Shown piece by piece: positions 33,043 to 33,415 of a DNA stretch of 33,415 nt; positions within the stretch are counted from its first letter, which is position 1; every line of letters begins with the position of its first letter. The DNA is taken from assembly GCA_021737405.1 (NCBI GenBank), contig JAIPEG010000029.1, forward strand, positions 1-33,415, written 5' to 3'. The translations under genes and the position numbers were made by a program. Origin of the DNA: Bacteriovoracaceae bacterium. GTDB lineage: Bacteria > Bdellovibrionota > Bacteriovoracia > Bacteriovoracales > Bacteriovoracaceae. The notes below the pieces were generated by a model, which saw only the letters and a list, made by a program, of their open reading frames with translations, was not told where the DNA came from and made no database searches.

Positions 33043-33415
33043 ATGGTTTCAACGATTGAGTTAGAGTTATTGGGCGAAGTACCCGTTTATGTTGGTGTAG
33101 GTATTCAGATTCTTTCCGCTATCTTCTTTGGTGGAATGGTCGGTTATGACCGGGAGAAGAAGATGAAGGCCGCAGGGCTAAAGACAAATATATTGATTTG
33201 TTTAGGGGCCACACTTTACACCGTTATAAGTCTTTTGCATGTGAGAGGTTTCACTGGAGGACCCATTGATCCCAATCGTGTGGGCGCTCAGATTGTCTCT
33301 GGCATTGGTTTCTTAGGAGCTGGTGCCATCATTCAGGGAAGAGGGTCTGTTATCGGTATGACCACGGCAGCGACCATTTGGGTAGTCGCAGCGATTGGTT
33401 ACACCATTGGTGTCG
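33043..33415 (+). CDS. MgtC/SapB family membrane protein (5' part, runs off the window)
   Basis: 124 codons are visible, with the frame open at the window end. ATG 33043 has AAGGAG 3 bases upstream. The sequence shows the MgtC signature: a first membrane helix, then GGMVGYDREKKMKAAGLKTNILICLGATLYT (R and KxAGLRTh..v motif), then IVSGIGFLGAGAIIQGRGSVIGMTTAATIWVVAAIG, all diagnostic of the MgtC N-terminal membrane domain. MgtC proteins affect magnesium and phosphate homeostasis and F-ATPase activity in some pathogens. Any C-terminal cytoplasmic domain is outside the window. Confidence 0.9.
   Translation, partial: MVSTIELELLGEVPVYVGVGIQILSAIFFGGMVGYDREKKMKAAGLKTNILICLGATLYTVISLLHVRGFTGGPIDPNRVGAQIVSGIGFLGAGAIIQGRGSVIGMTTAATIWVVAAIGYTIGV

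Noticed and set aside
1..33415. Mobile elements, prophage, CRISPR
   Set aside because: No transposase, integrase, terminal repeats, att-like duplication beside tRNA-Val, or regularly spaced repeats were seen.

Overview
The window is a gene-dense, AT-rich (about 60% AT by eye) stretch of a bacterial chromosome from a Gram-negative organism. There are signal peptides, lipoboxes, outer-membrane beta-barrels, a TonB-like protein and glutathione synthase. The mix of a lysine-rich histone H1-like protein, MiaB, a PIN-PhoH ATPase, a clpP-clpX-lon cluster and many secreted proteins of unknown role would fit a predatory Bdellovibrionota lineage, most likely Bacteriovoracales. That placement is inference from gene content, since no rRNA is present. 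I see no transposon, phage, CRISPR array or origin.

Layout. 1-6774 (+): the 3' part of clpA with a terminator; a tiny H1-like protein made only of Lys, Ala, Val and Thr after its Met; miaB; then a likely operon of a beta-barrel protein, a zinc-peptidase lipoprotein (PF10023-like) and gshB. 6758-9638: a lipoprotein (-), a small sigma-like/anti-sigma-like pair (+) that may start as a leaderless mRNA, and a TonB-like protein (-). 9797-15783: a membrane protein with a histidine-kinase ATPase domain but no phospho-acceptor His (+), facing a two-gene unit (-) of a 956-aa protein that faintly resembles a DNA-methyltransferase/target-recognition architecture and a ChaN/Tiki-superfamily protein. 16077-19077 (+): an acidic unknown protein, rsmD, coaD and a class I aminotransferase. 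19074-22308: an outer-membrane protein (-), then phoH2 and a PilZ protein (+) overlapping by ATGA. 22310-25126 (-): typical 2-Cys peroxiredoxin, Tex30-like hydrolase, DedA protein and two small unknowns. 25510-30200 (+): clpP, clpX, lon. 30325-30399: tRNA-Val(UAC) with its own promoter and terminator. The end holds two divergent exported proteins, one with a clan CD-like His/Cys pair and one NlpC/P60-like, and the 5' part of an MgtC-family gene.

How the genes fit together. ClpA, ClpP, ClpX and Lon give most of the cytoplasmic ATP-dependent proteolysis set, and both Clp unfoldases carry a [I/L]GL ClpP-docking loop. Peroxiredoxin and GshB serve peroxide and thiol homeostasis. RsmD, MiaB and tRNA-Val serve translation. 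The sigma-like/anti-sigma-like pair, the PilZ protein and the pseudo-kinase are regulatory. Intergenic space is very small: three convergent gene pairs share a 4-base stop overlap (TTAA, CTAG, CTAA) and another pair overlaps by 17 bases.

Least explained and most worth following up: the 956-aa/ChaN-like gene pair, the small leaderless sigma-like/anti-sigma-like pair, the exported His/Cys protein at 30558-31826 with its divergent NlpC-like neighbour, and the four-amino-acid H1-like protein.
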